64,000 nucleotides of DNA from Ruminococcus sp. (GCA_017441505.1 JAFRXL010000043.1:62001-126000); one strand, 5' to 3'; shown: positions 34,745 through 44,813, numbered from the stretch's first letter. Program-made: numbers and translations. The notes: generated from the letters alone by a model not told the origin.

Positions 34745-35599
34745 ATGAAAGCGGTTTTGTATCCGAATTTTCAAAAAAAGAACGCACTTCCCTGTGCCCG
34801 CAAAGCTTGTGATATTCTTCACAATGCCGGAGTAGAGGTGAGTGTTAGTGATGATTTTAAAGAAGAATTTTCTGATAAGTCATATGTGATATATGAAAGC
34901 ATCGGGGATGCTGTAAAGACCGCTGATTTTGTAATTGCTATCGGCGGTGACGGTACTATATTAAGGTGTGCAAAGAAGCTGATAGGCAGCAATACAAAGC
35001 TTCTTGGGATAAACACGGGTACTCTCGGATTTATGGCTGGACTTGAAGCCGACCAGCTTGATAAGCTTGTTTTGCTGACTACCGGAGATTACGAAATATC
35101 CGAGCGAATGACACTCGATGTTGTGTTCCATGAGAGCTCCGGAGATACTGTGCATACTGCACTTAATGAGGTATCCGGACGCTCCGGAAGTTTCAGGATA
35201 TGTGATTTTGAGGTCTATTCAGAAGACTATCTTGTGGGAAAATACCGTGCTGACGGAGTTCTTTTCAGCACTCCTTCCGGCTCGACTGCATATGCACTTT
35301 CAGCCGGAGGTCCTGTTGTTGAACCGGATCTTGAGTGCATCGAGATGAATCTTATATGTCCTCACTCGCTTTTTTCAAGGGCAACTATGTTTTCACCTTG
35401 GAGAAAGCTTCGTCTTACAAATAAGACAGCAGGGAATGAAGAGATGATAATAAATGTTGACGGCGAACTTCATTTCAGTCTGCATGAAAACGAGTCTATC
35501 GATATAAGCAGAGGAAAGTATAATATAAAATTCATAAATCTTATAGGAAATTCTTTTCACGAGTCTGTATGCAGGAAGTTGTGCAGACCAATAAAATAA
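34745..35599 (+). CDS. nadK: NAD kinase
   Basis: 284 residues with the GGDGT motif (AIGGDGTILR), and the SGSTAYALSAGGP and NVDGE segments. Makes NADP from NAD. Between tlyA and argR, the usual clostridial position. Confidence 0.94.
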   Translation: MKAVLYPNFQKKNALPCARKACDILHNAGVEVSVSDDFKEEFSDKSYVIYESIGDAVKTADFVIAIGGDGTILRCAKKLIGSNTKLLGINTGTLGFMAGLEADQLDKLVLLTTGDYEISERMTLDVVFHESSGDTVHTALNEVSGRSGSFRICDFEVYSEDYLVGKYRADGVLFSTPSGSTAYALSAGGPVVEPDLECIEMNLICPHSLFSRATMFSPWRKLRLTNKTAGNEEMIINVDGELHFSLHENESIDISRGKYNIKFINLIGNSFHESVCRKLCRPIK

Positions 35600-35614
35600 A
35601 GCTGGTGAGATAAA

Positions 35615-36058
35615 ATGAAAAACAGGAGACATGATGCTATTCTTGACATAATAGCTGAACAGCCTGTTTCAACTCAGGAAGAGCTTATAAATATACTTGC
35701 TGAGAAAGGCATAAAAACAACTCAGGCTACATTATCAAGAGACATACAAGAGCTTTCATTAGTAAAAAAGCGTGACGAGCGTGGAAGATTCAGATATAGT
35801 CTGCCGCCCACGGCATTGGCTGAAAAGTCGATTTTTGAAGAAGCTGTTATCTCGGTCGACTATGCCATGAATACGATAGTATTAAAGTGCAGAGCCGGAA
35901 TGGCTCAGGGAACTTGTGCAGCTATAGACTCTGTTGAGCATCAGGGGATAGTCGGTACTATCGCCGGTGATGATACGATATTTATACTTGTCAGAAGTGA
36001 AGCTGACGCTAAAAAATTATCCAAGAAATTCAAGAGCGAGTTATTTCCCGGGAGGTAA
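35615..36058 (+). CDS. argR: Arginine repressor
   Basis: 147 residues: winged helix (ELINILAEKGIKTTQATLSRDIQEL) and a hexamerising, arginine-binding C-terminal domain with GTIAGDDTIF. Represses arginine biosynthesis genes. I did not see an ARG-box in this window. Confidence 0.93.
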   Translation: MKNRRHDAILDIIAEQPVSTQEELINILAEKGIKTTQATLSRDIQELSLVKKRDERGRFRYSLPPTALAEKSIFEEAVISVDYAMNTIVLKCRAGMAQGTCAAIDSVEHQGIVGTIAGDDTIFILVRSEADAKKLSKKFKSELFPGR

Positions 36059-36067
36059 ATCTGAGGA

Positions 36068-37729
36068 ATGTTAAAAGAAATATACATTCAGAATCTTGCA
36101 GTTATCAAAGAAGCTGTTATACCGCTTACAGACGATCTGAATATTTTTACCGGTGAGACCGGTGCCGGAAAATCAATACTTATCAACGGAATAAATGCTG
36201 TTATAGGACAGCGTATCACTAAAGATATAGTCCGCAGCGGCTGCGATAAAGCTGTTATAACAGCTCTGTTCACCGAGCTTTCTCCGGAGATATGCGGCAA
36301 GCTTGATGAATTGGGAATATCCCATGATAACGAAGAAATAACAGTAACAAGGGAAATAAGTGCCGACGGCGGAAGTGTGTCACGAATAAACAGCAGGACA
36401 GCGTCTGCGGCAATGCTGAAAGAAATAGGCTCAATGCTCATAAATATACACGGTCAGCACGACAATCAGATATTGCTTGACAGTGAAAAGCATATGTCTA
36501 TACTGGACAGCTTTGGTGACGATGACAGTCTGCTTGAAGATTACCGTGATTCTTTTCACGAGCTGCAAAAGACTGCAAGACAGCTTGGTGAATTGAAGAA
36601 GCTTGAAAAAAACAATATCGAACGCAGAAGATACCTCAACGAAATAATAGATGATATTGGTGAGCTTGAACTTGAAGAGGGTGAAGACGAGCGTCTTGAA
36701 AAGGAGTATGAGACAGCTAAGAACTCCGAAAAGACTATAATCGCCATAAAAAATGCAGTTCAGGCTATAACCGGTGACGATGCGGCAAATGACATGATAG
36801 TTTCTGCCGAACAGGAAATTGCCGGCTGCACAGATTCCTCGGAAAGAATTAATGTCATTTACGAGAGACTTTCTGCTGCTGAAATAGAGCTTGCCGATAT
36901 AGCTTCTGAGCTTGAAGCTCTTGCAGATAAGATAGAGCTTGACGGTCAGAGACTTGAATATCTCGGTACACGTCTGAACAGTATAAATAAGCTAAAAAGA
37001 AAGTACGCTGAGGATTGCAGCGGACTTGTAAAAATGTATGACGATGCCTGCCGTGAGATAATACAGCTTGAAAGCTCAGCTGATGAAATAAATGAGCTCA
37101 ATTCAAAAAAGGAGCAGCTGCTCCACGACGTTACCGAAAAGGCAAAGCTTCTGTATGAGCACAGAGAAAAGGTCGCAAAGAAGTTTACCGAACAAGTAAC
37201 GGCTGAACTTGAATTTCTCAATATGTCCGGAGTTGTAATAAAAGTCAGACATGAAAAAGGCAAGCTGACTGTAAACGGAATGGACACAATCGAATTCCTT
37301 ATCTCAGCAAATAAAGGTGAAGAGCCTAAACCGATCTCAAAGATAGCTTCCGGAGGCGAACTTTCAAGAATTATGCTCGCACTTAAAAGTGTCATTGCCA
37401 AAAAGGACAGCATCCCGACTATGATATTTGACGAGATAGATACCGGAGTAAGCGGAAAAGCAGCTCAGAAGATAGGCATAAAACTTAAAGAAATAGGCAA
37501 AGTAAGACAGGTCATCTGCGTTACTCATCTTTCACAGATAGCAGTAATGGCTGATAATCATCTTATGATAGAAAAGCACGTTATCAACGACCGCACCGAA
37601 ACTAATGTCACTCAGCTCGATATGAACGGCAGGATCTCAGAGATCGCCAGAATAATGGGCGGAGATGAGCCGTCAGCACTCATGCTTGATAATGCTCGTG
37701 CGGAGATAGAACGTGCATCAAAATATTAA
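36068..37729 (+). CDS. recN: DNA repair protein RecN
   Basis: 553 residues, SMC-like: N-terminal Walker A GETGAGKS, a central coiled coil, signature SGGELSRIMLA, Walker B PTMIFDEIDTGVSG, and IMGGDEP near the C-terminus. Acts at double-strand breaks. Confidence 0.95.
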   Translation: MLKEIYIQNLAVIKEAVIPLTDDLNIFTGETGAGKSILINGINAVIGQRITKDIVRSGCDKAVITALFTELSPEICGKLDELGISHDNEEITVTREISADGGSVSRINSRTASAAMLKEIGSMLINIHGQHDNQILLDSEKHMSILDSFGDDDSLLEDYRDSFHELQKTARQLGELKKLEKNNIERRRYLNEIIDDIGELELEEGEDERLEKEYETAKNSEKTIIAIKNAVQAITGDDAANDMIVSAEQEIAGCTDSSERINVIYERLSAAEIELADIASELEALADKIELDGQRLEYLGTRLNSINKLKRKYAEDCSGLVKMYDDACREIIQLESSADEINELNSKKEQLLHDVTEKAKLLYEHREKVAKKFTEQVTAELEFLNMSGVVIKVRHEKGKLTVNGMDTIEFLISANKGEEPKPISKIASGGELSRIMLALKSVIAKKDSIPTMIFDEIDTGVSGKAAQKIGIKLKEIGKVRQVICVTHLSQIAVMADNHLMIEKHVINDRTETNVTQLDMNGRISEIARIMGGDEPSALMLDNARAEIERASKY

Positions 37730-37747
37730 AGTACAGGTAGTGATAAA

Positions 37748-38284
37748 TTGAAGATATACTCTACAAGACACGGTCAGACTGACTATAATAAAAAGGATAT
37801 TATCCTCGGTACAACGAATATCGAGCTCAATGAAACAGGCATTTCACAAGCTGAGGAGCTTGCAGAAAAAGTTGCCGAGCTGAATGATATTGACGTTATT
37901 ATATCCTCGCCAATGAAGAGGTCGCTTAGAACTGCTAAAACGGTCGGTGAGCGTATCGGAATAGAAGTTCTGACGGATGAAAGACTTCGTGAATGGGATT
38001 ACGGTGAGTACGAAGGCAGGTCACGCTATACCGAGGGATTCGCAGAGAATAAAGTGAATTACGGCGTTAGAATGGGCAAAACGGGTGAATCTCTTTTACA
38101 GCTTTCACACAGGGTCTATTCTGCTCTTGATGATGTCATAAAGAAGTACAGCGATAAAAATGTACTTATAGTCAGTCACGGCGGTGTTTGCAGGGTAATT
38201 GAGACTTACTTCAATGATATGACGACAGAAGAGTTTTCCGGTTGGTTCATGGAAAACTGTCAGCTTATAAAATACGAGACTTAA
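37748..38284 (+). CDS. Histidine phosphatase (phosphoglycerate mutase-like) family protein
   Basis: 178 residues, probable TTG start at 37748. Catalytic RHG motif TRHGQTDYN and the second His in SHGGVCR. Substrate unknown; family members dephosphorylate sugars or nucleotides such as alpha-ribazole phosphate. 18 bases after recN. Confidence 0.87.
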   Translation: MKIYSTRHGQTDYNKKDIILGTTNIELNETGISQAEELAEKVAELNDIDVIISSPMKRSLRTAKTVGERIGIEVLTDERLREWDYGEYEGRSRYTEGFAENKVNYGVRMGKTGESLLQLSHRVYSALDDVIKKYSDKNVLIVSHGGVCRVIETYFNDMTTEEFSGWFMENCQLIKYET

Positions 38285-38300
38285 AAATAAGGGGGCTTAT

Positions 38301-40271
38301 ATGAAGATCGGAGTCGATTACTATCCGGAGCAGTGGGATAGGTCAATGTGGGAAAATGATATTGAATTAATGGCAAAATCCGGCGTTAAGCTGGTAAGAG
38401 TAGGGGAGTTTGCATGGTCAAGATTTGAGCCTGAGGATAATTATTTTACATTCGATTGGCTCGATGAAGTTATAGCTCTGTGTAAGAAAAACAATATTGA
38501 TGTTGTTATGTCTCTTCCGACGAATTGTCCGCCTTTGTGGCTATATCAGAAGTATCCTGATATAGTACAGGTAGGTCTTGACGGAAACAAGCTTCAGACC
38601 GGTATCCGTGGACACAGATGTATTAATTCTCCTATTTTCATGAAATATGCCAAGAGAATAACGGAGAGGATAGTGCGTCATTACGCTGACGAATCTGCGA
38701 TTGTTGCATGGCAGATAGACAACGAGCTTGAAGCATACCAGTGTACCTGTGATGAATGTAAAAAGCTTTTCCGCAGCTGGCTCATTGACAAACACGACTC
38801 TATAGATAACGTAAATAAAGTGTTTGGCAACAGCGTATGGAGCGGTGAATACGTTAATCCGTCCCAGATCGAACCTCCGACAGCTTATCCGAAAGAGTGG
38901 CAGAATCCGGCTTTATGTCTTGAATTCCAGCGATTCAGTTCAGAGTGTACAGCAAGGTTTGTAAAAGACCTTGCTATAATGATAAAGCATGAAATATCCC
39001 GTGCAAAGGTCACCACAAATCTCTGTTTCAGTGATAACACTCCGGATGTGTATAAGTTGTTTGATGAAGTCGACTTTGTTTCTTATGACAACTACCCGCC
39101 GGTAGAGATCTCTTCTGATCCGGACAGAATACATTCTCATGCATTTGTACTTGATCTCATGAGAGGCATAAAGAACCGCAATTTCTGGATAATGGAGCAG
39201 CTCAGCGGAGCTACAGGATGCTGGGGACCTATGCAGAAAACCACACGTCCCGGACAGTTAATGGGGTATTCTCTTCAGGCAATTGCTCACGGAGCTGAAA
39301 ATGTACTGCATTTCCGCTGGAGGACAGCTGCGACTGGTGCTGAGATGTTTGTACAGGGGCTTATAGATCACAGTAATCAGCCCGGACGCAGACTGAGAGA
39401 GTTCACAGACCTTTGCAATATAGTTTCAAAAATAGGAGTTCTTGATACAACAGTCATAGTATCGGAAATTGCAATACTTTATTCACCAGAGAATGAATGG
39501 GCATTAGATATGCAGCCTCAGGCTGAGAATTTCAGATATATCGATCAGTTGAAGTACTTCCATGCAGCATTTTCAAGATACGGTGCTAACGTTGATATCG
39601 TTTCACCTGAAGATGATCTCTCAAGGTACAAGGTAGTTATTGCTCCGGAGATGTTTGTCTATAAGAAGTCAGCAGCTGAGAATATCTATCGTTTTGCAAT
39701 TAAGGGAGGTACTCTTGTACTAACAACTCGAAGCGGCGTTAAGGACTCAAACAACAATTGTATCACTCAGCCGCTGCCGACCGTATACAGAGATCTTGTA
39801 GGTGCAGAAATATCTGAATATGACCCTATTGGCAGAAGTGAACAGGTAATAGTCGACTTTGCCGGCAATAAATTTGAATGTCATCAGTGGTGTGATATAC
39901 TTACGCTTATAACAGCCAAGGCATATGCAGAGTATGATGACGATTTCTATCGCAGCTGTCCGGCAGTTACAATGAACAGGTATTGCAACGGCGTTATCTA
40001 TTACGTCGGAACTGTATGCAAAATGGACTTTTACGAAAGTTTTGCAGGAAATATAATGCGTCAGACCGGCATACCAAGACTGAAAGGACTTCCTCGTGGA
40101 GTTGAGGTAACAACAAGATCAAATGGAATGGACGATTTCATTTTATTCTTTAATAATTCAGAAGAGATAGTTACTATCGACCTTCCGAAATCTATGTACA
40201 GTATTGTTGATTCAAGAGGTAAGGATGAGATAGTACTGAAACCGTTCGGATTTGATGCAGTAAAAAAATAG
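38301..40271 (+). CDS. GH42 beta-galactosidase
   Basis: 656 residues, cytoplasmic (no signal peptide). GH42 pattern: YYPEQW near the N-terminus, acid/base Glu in WQIDNEL, nucleophile Glu in WIMEQLSG, and a Cys-rich metal-like site CTCDECKK. Probably cleaves galacto-oligosaccharides imported from plant material. It sits inside the housekeeping operon between a phosphatase and dtd, an unusual place for a carbohydrate enzyme. Confidence 0.92.
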   Translation: MKIGVDYYPEQWDRSMWENDIELMAKSGVKLVRVGEFAWSRFEPEDNYFTFDWLDEVIALCKKNNIDVVMSLPTNCPPLWLYQKYPDIVQVGLDGNKLQTGIRGHRCINSPIFMKYAKRITERIVRHYADESAIVAWQIDNELEAYQCTCDECKKLFRSWLIDKHDSIDNVNKVFGNSVWSGEYVNPSQIEPPTAYPKEWQNPALCLEFQRFSSECTARFVKDLAIMIKHEISRAKVTTNLCFSDNTPDVYKLFDEVDFVSYDNYPPVEISSDPDRIHSHAFVLDLMRGIKNRNFWIMEQLSGATGCWGPMQKTTRPGQLMGYSLQAIAHGAENVLHFRWRTAATGAEMFVQGLIDHSNQPGRRLREFTDLCNIVSKIGVLDTTVIVSEIAILYSPENEWALDMQPQAENFRYIDQLKYFHAAFSRYGANVDIVSPEDDLSRYKVVIAPEMFVYKKSAAENIYRFAIKGGTLVLTTRSGVKDSNNNCITQPLPTVYRDLVGAEISEYDPIGRSEQVIVDFAGNKFECHQWCDILTLITAKAYAEYDDDFYRSCPAVTMNRYCNGVIYYVGTVCKMDFYESFAGNIMRQTGIPRLKGLPRGVEVTTRSNGMDDFILFFNNSEEIVTIDLPKSMYSIVDSRGKDEIVLKPFGFDAVKK

Positions 40272-40281
40272 GAGCAATATA

Positions 40282-40716
40282 ATGAAAATTGTACTTCAAA
40301 GAGTTACATCCGCATCAGTCAAAGTCGACGGAAAGGTGACGGGAAGCATCGATAATGGATACCTGCTTCTTTTCGGAGTAGGACACGATGACACCGAGGA
40401 TGATTGCCGCAGACTTGCTGATAAGATAATAAATCTCAGGATTTTTTCTGATGAAAATGATAAAATAAATCTTGACCTTAATACAGTTAAAGGTTCACTT
40501 CTTGTAGTGCCTCAGTTCACGTTATATGCCGACTGCCGCAAGGGTAATCGTCCGAACTTCATACAGGCTGCCAAGCCTGCTGAGGCGGACAGATTATTTC
40601 AGTTTTTCGTTGAGTATTGCCGCAGCAAGGGCGTAAGGACTGAAACAGGCGTGTTCGGAGCTGATATGAAAGTCGAGCTTCTGAATGACGGTCCGTTTAC
40701 AATAGTACTTGAATAG
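40282..40716 (+). CDS. dtd: D-aminoacyl-tRNA deacylase
   Basis: 144 residues with PQFTLYAD (family SQFTLY site), NRPNF, and the C-terminal NDGPFT motif. Recycles mischarged D-aminoacyl-tRNAs. Last gene of the super-operon. Confidence 0.94.
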   Translation: MKIVLQRVTSASVKVDGKVTGSIDNGYLLLFGVGHDDTEDDCRRLADKIINLRIFSDENDKINLDLNTVKGSLLVVPQFTLYADCRKGNRPNFIQAAKPAEADRLFQFFVEYCRSKGVRTETGVFGADMKVELLNDGPFTIVLE

Positions 40717-40720
40717 GAAT

Positions 40721-40764
40721 AAAAAATCACCTCAGGGCAAATAATACCTTTGAGGTGATTTTTT
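40721..40764 (+). terminator. Terminator whose right arm is the ribosome binding site of the PBP gene
   Basis: A 14-bp stem AAAAAATCACCTCA/TGAGGTGATTTTTT with a 16-base loop terminates the super-operon. The right arm carries GAGGTGAT (40752-40759), a near-perfect Shine-Dalgarno, and the PBP start ATG follows at 40765. Confidence 0.85.
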
Positions 40765-42372
40765 ATGCGTAAAACAGCTGATAATAGAGTGCTTGTGCTT
40801 GCAGTTGTATTTATAGTGCTATTTTTGGTGATATGCTTTCACTATTTTGATCTTGCAGTATCACGGAAACACGTTGAGACAGCGTATGAGCGAGCTGAAT
40901 TAACCATAGTTGCCGGAGAGCCGCAAGGTACTATTTTTGACAGGAATATGAAACATTTAGTGAATACCGAGTACACTTATAAAGCCGTTATAGTCCCATA
41001 TTCTGCCGATAAGGAAAGTCTGAAGAAGTATGTATATGATACTAAATATCTTGAGAGGGAGTACAAAAAAGGGAGTCCGTTTGTAATTGAATGCAAAAGC
41101 AGTATGCCGGAAAGTGCTGGAATAACAGTTTTCAGAACAGCTGTACGCAATGACAAAAAGAAAGTTGCGGAGCATATTTTAGGCTATACATCGGAAGATG
41201 TTGGTGTAGCAGGTATCGAAGCAGCGTATGATAGGATACTGAGGAAAAATGATATTCCAAACAGCGTTACTTATAATACAGACGGTTTTGGCAGAGTACT
41301 TATAGGTGACAGCAAGAAAGTCCAAAATAGTGATGCCGACAAGAGCGGTGTGGTGACCACGCTCGATAAGGACATTCAGAAAATATGTGAAAAAAGCGGA
41401 AGTAATATAGATAAGGGTGCAATTGTGGTAAGTGATATATCGAATGGTGATATTCTTGCAATGGCAAGCTTTCCGAGGTATGATACTTCTAACATCACTT
41501 CTGCTTTGAGTGACAAGAGGAGTCCGATGATAAACCGTGCACTTTATTCTTACGGGGTTGGCTCTATTTTTAAGCTGGTAACTGCCTGCGAGGCGATAGA
41601 AGAGGGACGAAAAAACTATTCCTACAAGTGCCGTGGACTAATAAATGTCAAGGGACAATGTTTTAATTGCCATAAAGCGGACGGTCACGGAATTGAATAT
41701 CTCACGTCTGCGATAAGAGATTCATGCAACACGTATTTTATATCACTGAGCCGTATGTTGGATGCGAAAAAATTTCGTGCATTGGCGTATGATTTTGGTT
41801 TTGGAAAAGAGAATCATTTATGCCGAGGCATAATTGGAGCATCCGGCGTTCTTCCGACTGATGATGAACTTTCAGTTCCGGCTGAACTTGCTAATTTCTC
41901 TTTCGGACAAGGCAAATTGACTGCCACTCCGCTCCAGATAAATCAGTTCACCTGCTGTATCGCAAACTCAGGAGAAATGCCGCATTTAAGACTTATAAAA
42001 GGTTTAACTACTGACGGAGAAATAGTTATCGATGAGAAAGCACCTCAGTTTACAAAGGTTATAAGCAAAGAGACTGCGGAAGGAATAAGGCATATGATGA
42101 CAGCGGCGATACGTGATAATGAAAACTCGAATGCACAGTCTGCTTTTGTGGACATAGCCGCAAAAACCTCGACTGCACAGACCGGAAGATTTTCGCCGGA
42201 AGGTGACGAGTACTGTCATGCGTGGATAACCGGATTCTTTCCGGCATATGCTCCAAAATATGCAGTTACAGTTCTTGTAGAAGACGGAGGGTACGGCAAT
42301 GAGACAGCGGCACCTATTTTCAAGGATATAGCTGAAAAAATCACGTTATTAGAGAAAAAACGGAGCGACTAA
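40765..42372 (+). CDS. Class B penicillin-binding protein (transpeptidase)
   Basis: 535 residues: short N-terminus, membrane helix (VLVLAVVFIVLFLVICF), small dimerisation-like domain, transpeptidase domain with active Ser in SIFK, SxN motif SCN, and a KTS in place of the usual KTG box. It forms peptide cross-links and may belong to an SpoVD/PbpA-like group; the exact role is not known. Upstream hairpin overlaps its ribosome binding site. Convergent with radA. Confidence 0.88.
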   Translation: MRKTADNRVLVLAVVFIVLFLVICFHYFDLAVSRKHVETAYERAELTIVAGEPQGTIFDRNMKHLVNTEYTYKAVIVPYSADKESLKKYVYDTKYLEREYKKGSPFVIECKSSMPESAGITVFRTAVRNDKKKVAEHILGYTSEDVGVAGIEAAYDRILRKNDIPNSVTYNTDGFGRVLIGDSKKVQNSDADKSGVVTTLDKDIQKICEKSGSNIDKGAIVVSDISNGDILAMASFPRYDTSNITSALSDKRSPMINRALYSYGVGSIFKLVTACEAIEEGRKNYSYKCRGLINVKGQCFNCHKADGHGIEYLTSAIRDSCNTYFISLSRMLDAKKFRALAYDFGFGKENHLCRGIIGASGVLPTDDELSVPAELANFSFGQGKLTATPLQINQFTCCIANSGEMPHLRLIKGLTTDGEIVIDEKAPQFTKVISKETAEGIRHMMTAAIRDNENSNAQSAFVDIAAKTSTAQTGRFSPEGDEYCHAWITGFFPAYAPKYAVTVLVEDGGYGNETAAPIFKDIAEKITLLEKKRSD

Positions 42373-42382
42373 ACTCGCTCCG
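42361..42382. terminator. Bidirectional terminator between pbp and radA
   Basis: Palindromic CGGAGCGA/TCGCTCCG overlaps the PBP stop codon, with T-rich DNA on the radA side and AAAAAA on the other. Confidence 0.7.
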
Positions 42383-42387
42383 AATTA

Positions 42388-43755
42388 TTACTTTATTACA
42401 GAAAAAGCTTGTTTCAAAGTAGATGCAGGTATTATTTTTATTTTATGCTCACTGATATTTACAGCAGACTCGGACTGCTTAGGTATTATGCAGGTATTGA
42501 ATCCCATTCTTTCGGCTTCATTTATACGCTGAGTGATATGAGAAACCGAGCGTATCTCTCCGCCAAGACCTATTTCACCGAAAGCGATAACGTCCTCGCT
42601 TATAGGTTTATCCATTATACCAGAGTATAGTGCGAGTGCGACAGGTAAGTCTCCTGCTGGTTCGTCAAGCCGGAATCCGCCAACGATATTGAGGTAAACA
42701 TCAAGTGAGCCCATGAAAATACCGAGCCTTTTTTCAAGTACGGCAATAATGATGCTTAGTCTGTTGAAGTCAAAACCTGTGGTCATTCTTCTTGGAGCAG
42801 AGTAACTTGTTTTTGACGCAAGAGCCTGAACTTCTGCAAGAATAGGTCGGCTTCCCTCCATAACGCAGGCAACGCAAGTACCTGACACATTATGCGGTCG
42901 TCCTGAGAGAAGCATCTGTGAGGGATTGGCAACTTCCGCAAGACCCTTATCTCTCATCTCAAAAACGCCTATCTCATTAGTCGAGCCAAAGCGGTTTTTT
43001 ACAGCTCTTAGAATACGATAGCTCTGATGACGCTCACCCTCAAAGTAGAGAACAGCATCAACGATATGCTCCATGACCTTAGGACCTGCAATTGCACCGT
43101 CCTTATTAACGTGACCTACTATCACCATAGGGATTTCCTGACTTTTTGCAGTATGCATGAAAAGATTTGTACACTCACGAACTTGAGTGATACTTCCGGG
43201 ACTTGAAGTGATGCTGTTTATGCTCATTGTCTGAATGGAATCGATTATAGCAATATCCGGAGCACTTGAAGCTATAGTTGAAGCAACAGCTTCCGCATCA
43301 GTTGAGGTAAGTATATAGAGGTTTTCAGTATCAACACCCAGTCTCTTGGCACGCAGTTTTATTTGTCGTGCGGATTCTTCTCCTGAGACGTAGAGTATCG
43401 AGTGGTCTTCGCCAAGATACTGACATATCTGGAGCAGGATAGTACTTTTACCGATACCTGGTTCGCCTCCGAGAAGCACAATAGAACCTTTGACAAGTCC
43501 GCCGCCGAGAACTCTGTTAAGCTCGCCGACACCCGTATCGTACCTTACATCGTCATCAACACCGATCTCTTCGAGTTCAAGAATTTTTTCAGACAGGTCG
43601 ACTATCTGCTGAGATGATGTTTTAGTTTTATTTGAGGTGACTGTTTCTTCCTCTTCAAAGCTGTTCCATGCACCGCATGAAGGACACTTGCCGTTCCATT
43701 TAGAGCTTTCGTACCCGCATTGATTACAGGTATAAATATAACGTGATTTAGCCAT
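42388..43755 (-). CDS. radA: DNA repair protein RadA
   Basis: 455 residues: N-terminal C4 zinc finger (CNQCGYESSKWNGKCPSCG), RecA-like domain with Walker A GGEPGIGKST, the RadA KNRFG motif, and a C-terminal Lon-like domain. Helicase in recombination. Confidence 0.95.
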   Translation of the reverse strand: MAKSRYIYTCNQCGYESSKWNGKCPSCGAWNSFEEEETVTSNKTKTSSQQIVDLSEKILELEEIGVDDDVRYDTGVGELNRVLGGGLVKGSIVLLGGEPGIGKSTILLQICQYLGEDHSILYVSGEESARQIKLRAKRLGVDTENLYILTSTDAEAVASTIASSAPDIAIIDSIQTMSINSITSSPGSITQVRECTNLFMHTAKSQEIPMVIVGHVNKDGAIAGPKVMEHIVDAVLYFEGERHQSYRILRAVKNRFGSTNEIGVFEMRDKGLAEVANPSQMLLSGRPHNVSGTCVACVMEGSRPILAEVQALASKTSYSAPRRMTTGFDFNRLSIIIAVLEKRLGIFMGSLDVYLNIVGGFRLDEPAGDLPVALALYSGIMDKPISEDVIAFGEIGLGGEIRSVSHITQRINEAERMGFNTCIIPKQSESAVNISEHKIKIIPASTLKQAFSVIK

Positions 43756-43766
43756 AATTACATATT

Positions 43767-44813
43767 TTACTGGAAAGCCGCAACGATAGAAGCATCATTA
43801 AGGAGATACTTTCTTCCGCATTCCATAAGACGATCTGATTTTTCATAATTCTTTAAAGGCTTGCCTGTCATGTTCCAGCACTGCTTATTAGAATCGACAG
43901 TAAAGAACACCATATTTTTAAAATCAAATCCTATCTGACCTAAAGACCCGTATGTACCCTCTAATTCGGCAACAGTATCGTCTTTCAGATAAAAAATCCT
44001 GCAAGTTTTGTCCTGATCTATTCCCTCTGATATAATTAGTTCAGGTATATCATTTCCGTCGAGGTCAGCGAGTTCAAAACCGGCATAATCATCATACTGC
44101 TGAGCTAATTCGGTAAGCTTTGCTGTATACAGAGCCTTTTCGTTTTCAGTGAGTACAGCTCCCCAGCTTTCGGTAGAGTGCAATACTGTATCAGCAGATT
44201 CGATAGTATATTTGCGTCCAATATCAAGAGAAGCAAAGCCGGTAATGGCAGTTATCGCATCGTTATACTCACGCATAGAGACTTCATTTTTATTTATTTC
44301 ATAGGTAATAGTTGCACCGGATGATGCGGAACCTGAATTGTTATAGAAACTCAATTTTTCTTTATAGGCACCGTTGTCGATAGTTCGATACTCACCGATA
44401 ACAAAACCGTCACCGTCGTGCTCATTGCTCAAAATACCTGAATCAGGATAGAATGTGAATTGACCATAGCTGCCGTTGTCGCCGAGCTCGCTTACAGAAC
44501 CGTCTGAAAATGTGTAGACTTTGCAGGCTGTATTCCTTTCAAAATTTGGTGAAAGGATAAGCTCCGGAGTTCCGTCATTGTTGAGGTCCCTCAGGTCAAA
44601 TCTTGAATTTTCACTTGAATAGTCCGGAGAGCCTTTAAAAGTTTCGATAGTTGATAGATACGGCTGCTGCCAGTCGAAAGAAATGCTTTTTGAAGCCACT
44701 CTTTCAGGAGTGTCTTTTTCACTGTCCGAGCTGTTTTTACTGTTTGAGCATCCAATGAGTGTCAAAGAGATAGTGGTTGCTGAAGCCAAAGAAACAAAAG
44801 AAAAAATTTTCAC
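43767..44813 (-). CDS. Lipoprotein with a duplicated Asp-rich calcium-loop-like motif
   Basis: 348 residues, lipobox LIGC, AGGAGG ribosome binding site. Two repeated halves each contain a D-x-D/N-x-D-type loop followed by PELI: LRDLNNDGTPELILS and ELADLDGNDIPELIIS, reminiscent of FG-GAP or EF-hand-like calcium loops. Function unknown; located beside radA but with a minimal gap, and could form part of its transcript. Confidence 0.65.
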   Translation of the reverse strand: MKIFSFVSLASATTISLTLIGCSNSKNSSDSEKDTPERVASKSISFDWQQPYLSTIETFKGSPDYSSENSRFDLRDLNNDGTPELILSPNFERNTACKVYTFSDGSVSELGDNGSYGQFTFYPDSGILSNEHDGDGFVIGEYRTIDNGAYKEKLSFYNNSGSASSGATITYEINKNEVSMREYNDAITAITGFASLDIGRKYTIESADTVLHSTESWGAVLTENEKALYTAKLTELAQQYDDYAGFELADLDGNDIPELIISEGIDQDKTCRIFYLKDDTVAELEGTYGSLGQIGFDFKNMVFFTVDSNKQCWNMTGKPLKNYEKSDRLMECGRKYLLNDASIVAAFQ

